Positions 1 to 5,870 of a stretch of DNA of 5,870 nucleotides are shown one piece after another. The translations under genes and the position numbers were made by a program. Location: the NCBI GenBank assembly GCA_030597965.1, contig JAUVQU010000149.1, positions 1-5,870 on the forward strand, given 5' to 3'. This DNA comes from Cellvibrionaceae bacterium (GTDB taxonomy: Bacteria; Pseudomonadota; Gammaproteobacteria; Pseudomonadales; Cellvibrionaceae). Under the pieces are notes generated by a model. That model was not told the DNA's origin. It saw only the letters and a program-made list of their open reading frames with translations, and ran no database searches. How positions within the stretch are numbered: the first letter of the stretch is position 1; each line of letters opens with the position of its first letter.

Positions 1-1538
1 ATGATGGCCGCATAGGTTGAAGGCCGGCCAATACCCCGCTTTTCTAATTCTTTTACCAAGCTGGCTTCGGTATATCGTGCCGGCGGTTTGGTGAAGTGCT
101 GGTTTGGCTCAAGAGCCTTGAGGTTCAGCGTTTCACCAACGGCAAGCTCTGGTAATACAACGTCCTCATCTTTCTTACCGACTTGAGGCTGTACTTTCAG
201 GAAGCCATCAAAAAGAATCACACGGCCACGTGTACGTAATTCATAATCACCCGCACCCACCACAAGTGATGTACTGGTGAATTCAGCAGGACTCATCTGA
301 CAAGCCACAAACTGCTGCCAGATCAGGGTGTAAAGGCGCTCAGCGTCGCGCTCCATACCTTTAACTTGCGTAGGCTTAGTGGTCACGCTAGACGGACGAA
401 TAGCTTCGTGAGCCTCCTGTGCACCACCCTTGCTGCTGTAACTGTTAGGTTGTGCCGGAAGGTACTGTTTCCCATAGTTTTCTTGAATGTAATCGCGGCA
501 ATTCCCAACCGCCTCTTTACTCAAATTGGTCGAATCAGTACGCATGTAGGTGATGTAGCCAGCTTCGTAGAGGCGCTGTGCCATCATCATCGTTTTCTTC
601 ACACCAAAGCCTAGGCGAGTACTCGCAGTCTGCTGCAATGTAGACGTAATAAACGGTGCAGAAGGCTTCGACTTAGTTGGCTTATCCTCACGGGATATCA
701 CGCTGTAGCTGGCGTTTTGCAACTCACCAACAGCCGCTTGTGCCTGCGCTTCACTGACTGGCTTGAAGGCACTCTTATTATGACGCTTTACTTCAAAGCG
801 AACTTGATCCTGCTCTTGCGAGATAAGCTCTGCAAATACATCCCAGTATTCGTCCGGGATGAACGCTCTAATTTCACGCTCACGATCAACCACAAGTCGT
901 ACGGCTACGGATTGAACTCGACCGGCGGATAAGCCTCGAGCCACCTTAGCCCACAGCAGCGGCGACACCATGTAACCCACAACACGATCCAGAAAACGTC
1001 TGGCCTGTTGAGCATCTACACGATTTTGATCTAACTCCCCTGGGCTTTTAAACGCTTCCTGGATAGCTGACTCAGTAATCTCATTAAACACCACACGACG
1101 ATAGCGACTCTCATCACCACCAATCGCTTCTCGAAGATGCCAGGCAATAGCCTCTCCCTCTCTATCCAAATCCGTCGCAAGATAGACAGTGTCTGCATTA
1201 GCGGCAAGCTTACGTAATTCGTCGACAACCTTTTCCTTGCCAGGCAATATCTCATAGTGGGCTGCCCAGCCATTCTCTGGATCAATACCCATTCGCTTAA
1301 TCAGCTGCGCTTTTGCTTTGCGCTGTTTGTGCTTTACTTTTGCACCAGGGGATAACTTGCGGGTAATTGCCGCCTGACGAGCACGCTCCTTAGTATCCAC
1401 GGGTTTTTTCTGTCCACCAGCGGTGGGCAAATCACGAATATGACCAACACTGGACTTAACGATGTAATCGCTGCCGAGGTATTTATTAATCGTCTTGGCC
1501 TTGGCCGGAGACTCCACAATAACTAAGGATTTACCCAT
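1..1538 (-). CDS. topA: DNA topoisomerase I (type IA), 3' end outside the window
   Basis: Cytoplasmic type IA topoisomerase that relaxes negatively supercoiled DNA through a 5'-phosphotyrosine link. The visible 512 residues align nearly collinearly with E. coli TopA (865 aa). The N-terminus MGKSLVIVESPAKAKTI carries the conserved Glu9. The Toprim motif is TDLDREGEAIAWHL, with acidic residues D123, D125 and E127. The active-site segment GYITYMRTDS puts the catalytic tyrosine at residue 331. Near the left edge, PPARYTEASLV and RGIGRPSTYAAI are typical of the core. All catalytic residues lie 12 positions later than in E. coli, because the basic, lysine/arginine-rich loop at residues 40-82 is longer. 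The C-terminal part with the zinc-ribbon domains is outside the window. The start at 1538 matches the family N-terminus exactly; a weak purine-rich RBS (GAAAGAA) lies about 9-11 nt upstream. No frameshift is visible. It likely has its own promoter near 1684-1712. Confidence 0.97.
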   Translation of the reverse strand, partial: MGKSLVIVESPAKAKTINKYLGSDYIVKSSVGHIRDLPTAGGQKKPVDTKERARQAAITRKLSPGAKVKHKQRKAKAQLIKRMGIDPENGWAAHYEILPGKEKVVDELRKLAANADTVYLATDLDREGEAIAWHLREAIGGDESRYRRVVFNEITESAIQEAFKSPGELDQNRVDAQQARRFLDRVVGYMVSPLLWAKVARGLSAGRVQSVAVRLVVDREREIRAFIPDEYWDVFAELISQEQDQVRFEVKRHNKSAFKPVSEAQAQAAVGELQNASYSVISREDKPTKSKPSAPFITSTLQQTASTRLGFGVKKTMMMAQRLYEAGYITYMRTDSTNLSKEAVGNCRDYIQENYGKQYLPAQPNSYSSKGGAQEAHEAIRPSSVTTKPTQVKGMERDAERLYTLIWQQFVACQMSPAEFTSTSLVVGAGDYELRTRGRVILFDGFLKVQPQVGKKDEDVVLPELAVGETLNLKALEPNQHFTKPPARYTEASLVKELEKRGIGRPSTYAAI

Positions 1539-1564
1539 AGATTTAAGTTCTTTCAGATTCGTTG

Positions 1565-1586
1565 ATCTTTGGCTTAAAACAAAGAT
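1565..1586 (-). promoter_or_regulatory. Leader hairpin 2 upstream of topA
   Basis: Perfect 7-bp inverted repeat, ATCTTTG / CAAAGAT, around an 8-nt loop that reads TTTTAAGC on the topA strand. It sits 10 nt downstream of hairpin 1, has the same loop length and the same TTTTA loop start, and ends 26 nt before the topA ATG. Its 5' arm (TCTTT) is also complementary to AAAGA in the putative topA RBS region (about 1549-1553), so an alternative pairing is possible. That role is inference. Confidence 0.4.
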
Positions 1587-1596
1587 TTCATAAGTA

Positions 1597-1616
1597 ATGA
1601 CGCTCTAAAACGTCAT
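1597..1616 (-). promoter_or_regulatory. Leader hairpin 1 upstream of topA
   Basis: Perfect 6-bp inverted repeat, ATGACG / CGTCAT, around an 8-nt loop that reads TTTTAGAG on the topA strand. It lies inside the predicted topA leader, 58-78 nt before the start codon. It has no following T-run in the topA direction, so it does not look like an intrinsic terminator. It could be an RNA element or an operator-type dyad; function is unknown. Confidence 0.4.
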
Positions 1617-1655
1617 GCCCAACACCAAGCTTTTACTGTTTGGTATTCTTTCTTC

Positions 1656-1692
1656 TATATATAAGTACCAGATATGAAACGCATATATAAGT
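1656..1692. repeat. AT-rich direct repeat overlapping the topA promoter
   Basis: ATATATAAGT occurs at 1657-1666 and again at 1683-1692, 26 bp apart start to start. On the minus strand both copies read ACTTATATAT, and the upstream copy supplies the proposed -10 of topA. The second copy could be an alternative -10, but no good -35 is spaced in front of it. Confidence 0.55.
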
Positions 1693-1712
1693 GGAGATTT
1701 GTATTCGGTCAA
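1684..1712 (-). promoter_or_regulatory. Probable sigma-70 promoter of topA
   Basis: On the minus strand a -35-like TTGACC (1707-1712) is followed by exactly 17 nt and then a -10-like TATATA (1684-1689). Transcription would begin near 1677, giving topA a leader of about 140 nt that contains the two hairpins described separately. This is the best promoter match in the spacer. It is a consensus match only. Confidence 0.5.
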
Positions 1713-1735
1713 GCAAGTCCGTTAAAAATCAAGAC

Positions 1736-1767
1736 AAAAATGCTATTTACAGGTAACAAACTACCCG
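1736..1767 (-). terminator. Weak candidate terminator after the 163-aa gene
   Basis: On the minus strand CGGGTA and TACCTG (1762-1767 and 1750-1755) can form a 6-bp stem, including one G-U pair, with a 6-nt loop. A T5 run follows at 1740-1736, but only after a 9-nt gap, which is poor for an intrinsic terminator. It lies 40-70 nt past the stop of the upstream gene and before the topA promoter, the right place for a terminator. Confidence 0.22.
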
Positions 1768-1806
1768 GAGCGCTCAAAAAATATACAATTCCATGACCCG
1801 CTGTAA

Positions 1807-2298
1807 TTATTTCTCTGCCACCAATGACAACTGATCTTTCAGCCACCGAGCCAATAACTCTACCTGTGCTTCGTTTCCTCTTTCAGGCCAGTAACAGCAA
1901 AGTCCCTGCGGTCCTCTGGCCACAGCAAATACAATATCGGGTACATTAGTGAGTGCATTTTTCAACTGGGCTTCATTTGGCTCTCTGCCCTCACCCTGCC
2001 ACTCCCAAACGCCATCAAAATGTAAGCCGTGCTCATAGCCTCGCCTGGTCAACAGCCACGAAGACTTAGTATGACGCTGTTCTTTCCAAGGCAAGCAATA
2101 CATGGCGGACATAGCGATAGGCTCATCCATTTGAACCGTCTCGGGCACCGGCTGTAAATGCACCCGCAAGCCCAATTGAGACGCTAACGCGCGCAACTTA
2201 GCCTGACGCCTCTCCAATTTTGATGGCTGCATCATCATGACTGGGCCAAACACCATTGCGACCACACCAATAATCACCAGTATTGCTATTGAGCTCAT
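1807..2298 (-). CDS. Hypothetical single-span membrane protein, 163 aa
   Basis: I do not recognise the family. Residues 3-23 form one hydrophobic helix (AILVIIGVVAMVFGPVMMM) that reads as an uncleaved N-terminal anchor. It is followed at once by a strongly basic segment (residues 27-37, KLERRQAKLRA), so by the positive-inside rule the ~140-residue C-terminal part should face the cytoplasm. That part is soluble in character, rich in Trp, with a GVWEWQGEG stretch (96-104), a paired Cys (134-135) and a C-terminal amphipathic helix (about 143-158). The start at 2298 places the anchor at the N-terminus, with a GGAAC RBS-like sequence roughly 10 nt upstream. The frame is open throughout with ordinary codon use, so it is very probably a real gene. 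It lies upstream of topA on the same strand, but 268 bp and a promoter separate them, so an operon is doubtful. Confidence 0.8.
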   Translation of the reverse strand: MSSIAILVIIGVVAMVFGPVMMMQPSKLERRQAKLRALASQLGLRVHLQPVPETVQMDEPIAMSAMYCLPWKEQRHTKSSWLLTRRGYEHGLHFDGVWEWQGEGREPNEAQLKNALTNVPDIVFAVARGPQGLCCYWPERGNEAQVELLARWLKDQLSLVAEK

Positions 2299-2350
2299 AT
2301 CATCAGTTCCAGTTTTTATTACCTTATTTGAGTTACATCAAACCGAAGCA

Positions 2351-2364
2351 GCCTATTACTAGGC
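2351..2364. promoter_or_regulatory. Small dyad in the divergent spacer before uspA
   Basis: GCCTA-TTAC-TAGGC is a perfect 5-bp inverted repeat with a 4-nt centre. It lies mid-way in the 129-bp spacer between the divergent 163-aa gene and uspA. Its position would suit an operator, but it is short and matches no site I can name. I found no convincing -35/-10 pair for either gene in 2299-2427. Confidence 0.25.
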
Positions 2365-2427
2365 AAGTAAAATAATTAGGGCTAAACTCCACGTATCTAC
2401 CGTCTACAATCCAAAAAGAGTATATAT

Positions 2428-2862
2428 ATGGAGAACTATAAACATATTTTGGTGTGCATTGACCTCAGCGATGAATCTAAAAAAGTCTTCGCGCGAGCTC
2501 AGGCGCTGGCACAAAGCAATCAGGCCAAGCTCTCTCTACTTCACGTTATTGAGCCCTTATCCTTTGCCTATGGCGGTGATATCCCCATCGATTTGACCGA
2601 TGTTCAAGAACAACTCCAACAGCAGGCTCAGAAACACTTAGAAAGCTTTACCCAAGAGTCCAATTTAACCAGCAGCGATTGTCATATTATTGTTGGTCAA
2701 CCTGTTGCCGAAGCGCACCGCTTAGCCAAAGAGTACGGTGCAGACTTAATCGTTGTCGGCAGCCACGGGCGTCATGGCCTGGCCTTGTTATTAGGCTCAA
2801 CGGCCAACGGTATTTTGCATGGAGCTGGCTGTGATGTTATGGCGGTTAGAGTCCCCAACTAG
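2428..2862 (+). CDS. uspA: Universal stress protein, UspA family
   Basis: Small cytoplasmic Usp-fold protein linked to survival under starvation and oxidative stress. Its 144 residues equal the length of E. coli UspA, and its N-terminus (YKHILVCIDLSDESK) is close to that protein's YKHILIAVDLSPESK, including the conserved Asp12 after strand 1. LSLLHV (35-40) is the second core strand. The C-terminal glycine loop is VVGSHGRHGLALLLGST (109-125), followed by the family ending CDVMAV. The loop contains the G-x-x-G and G-S elements of nucleotide-binding Usps, but 8 rather than the classical 9 residues separate them, the same register as E. coli UspA, so ATP binding is uncertain. A purine-rich AAAGAG ends about 7 nt before the ATG. 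The gene is monocistronic in this layout: divergent from the gene to its left and convergent with uup. Confidence 0.93.
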   Translation: MENYKHILVCIDLSDESKKVFARAQALAQSNQAKLSLLHVIEPLSFAYGGDIPIDLTDVQEQLQQQAQKHLESFTQESNLTSSDCHIIVGQPVAEAHRLAKEYGADLIVVGSHGRHGLALLLGSTANGILHGAGCDVMAVRVPN

Positions 2863-2880
2863 GCCTCACCATTAACCAAA

Positions 2881-2909
2881 TCTCTCAGTAGCCAGTCTCT
2901 CAATAGCCA
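2881..2909. repeat. Short tandem repeat between uspA and uup
   Basis: Two 14-bp copies, TCTCTCAGTAGCCA and TCTCTCAATAGCCA, lie in tandem with a 15-bp period and one mismatch. They fill much of the 61-bp spacer between the converging stop codons. The spacer holds no stem-loop with a T-run, so I see no standard terminator for either gene. Confidence 0.6.
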
Positions 2910-2923
2910 TGCCAATTATATAG

Positions 2924-4855
2924 CTATACCTCACCATTCCTGAGCGCTTCCAGTTCATCCCAGCGCTCATATTTCTTTTCCAACTCTGACTGTTTCTCCG
3001 TCAGCTCGGCAAGGGTTTTGTCGATCGTCTCTTGCTCACTTTGATAAAAATCAGGCTGGCCTATCGCCTCTTCTATTGCCGCAATCTTTTCTTCTGCACT
3101 CTCAATTTGGGCCGGTAATTTATCCAGCTCTCTCTGCAGGGCGTAGCTTAACTTTTTTTCTTTCTTTTTCTCTTTCTTAGGTTCCTGTTTCGAACCCTCA
3201 TGGGAAAGAGGCTCAGCCGTCTGCTTTGAGGGTTCTGCCGCCTGAGGTTTTTCTGTCTGATCTAGTGATTTCCAGCGACCGCCTTGTCGTAGCCAATCAT
3301 GATAGCCACCAACATACTCCCGCACCACACCGTCGCCTTCAAAAGCCAAGGTGCTAGTCACCACGTTATCCAAAAATGCCCTGTCGTGACTCACCAACAA
3401 AATAGTGCCTTCAAATTTAGTCAGTACTTCTTCCAGCAACTCCAGTGTTTCAACGTCAAGGTCATTGGTCGGCTCATCGAGCACCAAAAGATTACTTGGT
3501 TTACTGAACAGTTTCGCCAGCAACACTCGATTACGCTCTCCACCGGAAAGCGCTTTTAATGGGGTTCGTGCTCTATCGCCGGTAAATAAGAAGTCACTCA
3601 GGTAACTGATGATATGACGCGGTTTACCATTAATCGTAATACTGTCACGGCCTTCCGATACGTTATCAACGGCATGCTTTTCAAGGTCCAGCTGATCACG
3701 CAACTGATCAAAATAGGCTATCTCGAGATTTGTACCAATCCGAGCAGTTCCTTCATTCGGTTGGAGTTCACCCAAAATGATCTTGAGTAAGGTACTTTTC
3801 CCCGCTCCGTTAGGGCCGATCAAGCCAATACGATCACCACGCACTACCACAGTGCTAAAGTCTCGAACCACCAAACCTTTATCCCAACCGTGGCTAACGC
3901 CTTCCAGCTCCGCCACCAACTTGCCCGAAATTCCGGTTGTGTTGAGCTTGAGGTTTGCGTTGCCCTGACGCTCACGACGATCACTGCGCTCATCTCGCAT
4001 GGCTTTTAAGGCGCGAACTCGACCTTCGTTGCGGGTACGGCGCGCTTTAATCCCCTGCCGAATCCAAACTTCCTCTTCCGCTAAGCGCTTATCGAATAAG
4101 GCGTTATGACGCTCCTCTTCAAGTAATTGTTGCTCACGAAACTCTAGGAAACTGGCGTAGTCACCAGTCCAAGTGCGAATATGTCCACGATCCAGCTCAA
4201 CAATATGCGTTGCCAGCGATTGCAGTAACGAGCGGTCGTGTGTGATAAATATCACCGCACCCTGAAACTCCAATACCTGCTTCTCAAGCCACTCGATGGC
4301 CAAAACATCCAAATGGTTGGTCGGCTCGTCAAGTAACAACACATCGGGGTCAATCACTAATGCCTTCGCCAAAGCGACTCGGCGACGCCATCCACCGGAT
4401 AATTCCGACATAAGTTTATCGGCGGGTAATTGTAATCGTGTAATTACCGTATCAACTCGCTGTTGCAGCAGCCAACCGTCACAAGCATCAATTTTTTGCT
4501 GTAACGCCATCATTCGGTCGAGGTCGATAGGCTCAGATTCCAGGCAGTGGTGATAATCAGCCAATACCTGCCCTGCTTCAGCGAGGCCACTGGCCACCAC
4601 ATCATAAACACTCAGATTTTCGGCCTCGGGTAAATCCTGCTCCAAACGAGAGATTCGAAGCTGTGGTTGACGCCAGATAGCACCACCATCGAGCAGTACA
4701 TCACCAGAAATGACCTTCAATAAACTCGATTTACCCGCACCATTACGACCAATCAAGCAAACACGCTGACCTTTTTCTATGATGAGATCAATATCATCCA
4801 ACAGGATTTGGGTACCATATTGCAAGTGGGCTTTTTTCAGTTCGATTAAATTCAT
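2924..4855 (-). CDS. uup: ABC-F family ATPase Uup
   Basis: Cytoplasmic ABC-F protein with two ATPase domains and no membrane span. In E. coli, Uup has been linked to precise excision of transposons, replication-associated DNA metabolism and ribosome function. Domain 1: Walker A GRNGAGKSS (36-44), signature LSGGW (152-156), Walker B LLLDEPTNHLD (173-183; catalytic E177), switch His206. Interdomain linker with EEVWIRQGIKARRTRNEGR at about 261-279, identical to my recollection of E. coli Uup. Domain 2: Walker A GPNGAGKST (347-355), signature LSGGE (436-440), Walker B VLDEPTNDLD (458-467; E461), His490. A charged linker (KKEKKKEKK, 560-568) leads to a C-terminal coiled coil (about 570-640), the DNA-binding region that separates Uup from EttA and YbiT. 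The length of 643 aa fits E. coli Uup (635 aa). All key residues are intact. The start gives the expected MNLIEL N-terminus; no clear Shine-Dalgarno precedes it. Confidence 0.96.
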   Translation of the reverse strand: MNLIELKKAHLQYGTQILLDDIDLIIEKGQRVCLIGRNGAGKSSLLKVISGDVLLDGGAIWRQPQLRISRLEQDLPEAENLSVYDVVASGLAEAGQVLADYHHCLESEPIDLDRMMALQQKIDACDGWLLQQRVDTVITRLQLPADKLMSELSGGWRRRVALAKALVIDPDVLLLDEPTNHLDVLAIEWLEKQVLEFQGAVIFITHDRSLLQSLATHIVELDRGHIRTWTGDYASFLEFREQQLLEEERHNALFDKRLAEEEVWIRQGIKARRTRNEGRVRALKAMRDERSDRRERQGNANLKLNTTGISGKLVAELEGVSHGWDKGLVVRDFSTVVVRGDRIGLIGPNGAGKSTLLKIILGELQPNEGTARIGTNLEIAYFDQLRDQLDLEKHAVDNVSEGRDSITINGKPRHIISYLSDFLFTGDRARTPLKALSGGERNRVLLAKLFSKPSNLLVLDEPTNDLDVETLELLEEVLTKFEGTILLVSHDRAFLDNVVTSTLAFEGDGVVREYVGGYHDWLRQGGRWKSLDQTEKPQAAEPSKQTAEPLSHEGSKQEPKKEKKKEKKLSYALQRELDKLPAQIESAEEKIAAIEEAIGQPDFYQSEQETIDKTLAELTEKQSELEKKYERWDELEALRNGEV

Positions 4856-4903
4856 AAGAGATCGTGTCTGGTGTTAGATCATTGGATAGGTGTGAATGGG
4901 CGC

Positions 4904-4931
4904 ATACTACCGGAATCCGGCCACAGCTCAA
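4904..4931 (-). promoter_or_regulatory. Possible sigma-70 promoter of uup
   Basis: On the minus strand TTGAGC (4926-4931) and TAGTAT (4904-4909) are separated by 16 nt, with the -10 about 50 nt before the uup start codon. Both hexamers match the consensus at four of six positions. No other pair in this spacer is better on this strand. Confidence 0.4.
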
Positions 4932-4955
4932 GAAAACGCTGGTGAAAAGTGTGTG

Positions 4956-4969
4956 TTTACAAGTGTAAA
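4956..4969. promoter_or_regulatory. Operator-like palindrome upstream of the uup promoter
   Basis: TTTACA-AG-TGTAAA is a perfect 6-bp dyad with a 2-bp centre, 25 bp upstream of the proposed uup -35. The form suits binding by a dimeric helix-turn-helix regulator, but I cannot assign one. It has the same half-sites as a TyrR box but in the opposite orientation and spacing, so TyrR is not implied. Confidence 0.35.
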
Positions 4970-5076
4970 TGACCACGTTTTACCAACAGCAGGGCCTGCC
5001 AAGGCAAGCAGTTATAGGGGTAATACTGGAGTGAGCTGAATAGTTACAAAAAATAATCATTAAAGTGAAACCAAAC

Positions 5077-5097
5077 AGTTCTACATTGATCAGAACT
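5077..5097. promoter_or_regulatory. Dyad upstream of slt
   Basis: AGTTCT (5077-5082) and AGAACT (5092-5097) form a perfect 6-bp inverted repeat with a 9-nt centre that itself overlaps the palindrome TGATCA (5087-5092). It ends 45 bp before the slt start. A TTGATC in the centre (5086-5091) could be a -35, but the -10 region 17-18 nt on (GTTAAT or TTAATA) is weak. I see no confident slt promoter. Confidence 0.28.
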
Positions 5098-5142
5098 AAC
5101 ATAGACTTGTTAATAAGAACCCCACCAATCAGCAACGACGCC

Positions 5143-5870
5143 ATGATGTTTTTACGCCCCACTCTTTCTATACGGCCAATATTGGCTCTACTGGCTATTA
5201 TCCTATTCTGCGCTCCCATCAGCGCAGCCCCCTTGGTGCACGCCCAATTATCCAGTGAAAATCCTCTGACCGAAAAAAGAGAGACCTACAAAAAGGCGTA
5301 TACCGCCCTGCGGAAAGGCCAGATGGTGGACTACCGCAGCTACCGTAATGATCTTTACGGTTATCCGCTGGAATCACATTTAGATTACTACGAACTGGAA
5401 CGCCGTTTATCGCGCCTACCCAACGCAGAAGTCAGTGCGTTTATCGCCGAGCATGAGGGCTCCTACATTGGTACGCGCATGCACAAGCGCTGGCTCTATA
5501 CTTTGGCAAAAAAACACCGCTGGAGCTCTTATGTGAAGCATTACGATGCCAGTTTGAGTAATGTCGACTTAGCTTGCCACAATCTGAATGCGCGTCTGCA
5601 AACTGGGGACAAGAGTGCGCTAAGAGATGTATCAAAGTTTTGGAATGTCGAATATTCACAGCCTAAAGAGTGCGACCCGGCATTTAAGCAATGGATTGAT
5701 CAAGGTCAGCTTTCCGATCAAGTGGCTTGGGAGCGCTTCCATAAAACATTACTTGCAGGGAATACCACCCTCGCCCGTTACTTAAAGCGATTTTTAAGTG
5801 ATGCCGATCTTCGCTATGCCGACCTCGCCCTTAATTTACGCAGCGATCCCCACAGCATTAAACAGAGCCG
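5143..5870 (+). CDS. slt: Soluble lytic murein transglycosylase, N-terminal part
   Basis: Periplasmic lytic transglycosylase that cleaves the MurNAc-GlcNAc bond of peptidoglycan to leave 1,6-anhydromuramic ends. Only the first 242 residues are in the window and they run off the right edge. They start with a Sec signal peptide: basic start with Arg5 and Arg11, hydrophobic core 13-23, and cleavage likely after Ala28 (ISA) or Ala34 (VHA). The rest resembles the helical, superhelical U-domain of Slt70: DLYGYPLESHLDYYELERRL (about 70-89) parallels the E. coli LKDYPLYPYLEY region, and the later Cys/Trp pattern (CHNLNARLQTGD, then a W and ECDPAFKQW) follows the same order as E. coli. The catalytic C-terminal lysozyme-like domain is outside the window, so activity cannot be judged. 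Start could be the ATG at 5143 or 5146; neither has a strong RBS. An in-frame TTG at 5107 is less likely because it would extend the signal peptide. Confidence 0.88.
   Translation, partial: MMFLRPTLSIRPILALLAIILFCAPISAAPLVHAQLSSENPLTEKRETYKKAYTALRKGQMVDYRSYRNDLYGYPLESHLDYYELERRLSRLPNAEVSAFIAEHEGSYIGTRMHKRWLYTLAKKHRWSSYVKHYDASLSNVDLACHNLNARLQTGDKSALRDVSKFWNVEYSQPKECDPAFKQWIDQGQLSDQVAWERFHKTLLAGNTTLARYLKRFLSDADLRYADLALNLRSDPHSIKQS

Noticed and set aside
366..1519. Several open frames of 60-85 codons on both strands at 366-614, 717-932, 1031-1285 and 1334-1519
   Set aside because: All lie inside topA in other frames, lack family resemblance, and overlap a strongly conserved coding sequence.
1624..1644. 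Hairpin ACCAAGC / GTTTGGT followed by a T-rich stretch, as a plus-strand terminator
   Set aside because: No plus-strand gene lies upstream for it to terminate, the T-run is interrupted by C, and on the topA strand the stem contains an A-C mismatch.
1769..1776. 8-bp palindrome GAGCGCTC followed by A6 on the plus strand
   Set aside because: It has no loop and is too short for a terminator; no supporting context as an operator.
3299..4553. Plus-strand open frames at 3299-3559, 3405-3605, 3777-3968 and 4296-4553
   Set aside because: They are antisense shadows of the two conserved uup ATPase domains; the Ser/Pro-rich translations are typical of reverse-complement artefacts.
4989..5006. GC-rich nested inverted repeats (GCAGG-G-CCTGC and TGCC-AA-GGCA) as a terminator or attachment site
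   Set aside because: Stems are only 4-6 bp, no T-run follows in either direction, and both neighbouring genes start here and do not end.
4794..5219. Minus-strand open frames at 4794-4976 and 4980-5219
   Set aside because: The first overlaps the uup start in another frame and the second overlaps the slt signal peptide region antisense; neither resembles a protein or has an RBS.
5441..5659. Minus-strand open frame of 72 codons
   Set aside because: It is antisense to slt, whose plus-strand frame is open through the whole region and matches the Slt70 U-domain.

Overview
The window looks like ordinary core chromosome of a gammaproteobacterium, probably marine or pseudomonad-like (for example the Cellvibrionales/Oceanospirillales neighbourhood; that placement is inference). 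The recognisable proteins all resemble E. coli or Pseudomonas versions closely: TopA, UspA, Uup and the N-terminus of Slt. I see no transposase, integrase, tRNA, rRNA, CRISPR array or phage gene, and no convincing sign of horizontal transfer.

Layout from left to right. Positions 1-1538 (minus) hold the N-terminal ~60% of topA, DNA topoisomerase I, which runs off the left edge. Positions 1539-1806 are a topA leader/promoter region with a good sigma-70-like promoter and two tandem hairpins of similar design. Positions 1807-2298 (minus) encode an unrecognised 163-residue single-span membrane protein. A 129-bp divergent spacer separates it from uspA at 2428-2862 (plus). uspA converges with uup (2924-4855, minus), an ABC-F ATPase, across only 61 bp. 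A 287-bp divergent spacer (4856-5142) follows, containing a plausible uup promoter and two dyad symmetries. slt, a periplasmic lytic transglycosylase, begins at 5143 (plus) and runs off the right edge.

The genes do not form one operon or pathway; they alternate in strand and have separate housekeeping roles: relaxation of negative supercoils (TopA), stress survival (UspA), DNA/ribosome-associated ABC-F function (Uup) and murein turnover (Slt). From memory, Pseudomonas carries a similar neighbourhood (topA, fatty-acid oxidation genes faoB/faoA, a uspA-like gene, uup, slt), which suggests an ancestral gammaproteobacterial cluster with local gene loss or gain. I did not find a new defence, mobile or secretion system here. 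The most interesting items are small: the paired hairpins in the topA leader, the dyads in the uup/slt spacer, and the uncharacterised membrane protein.
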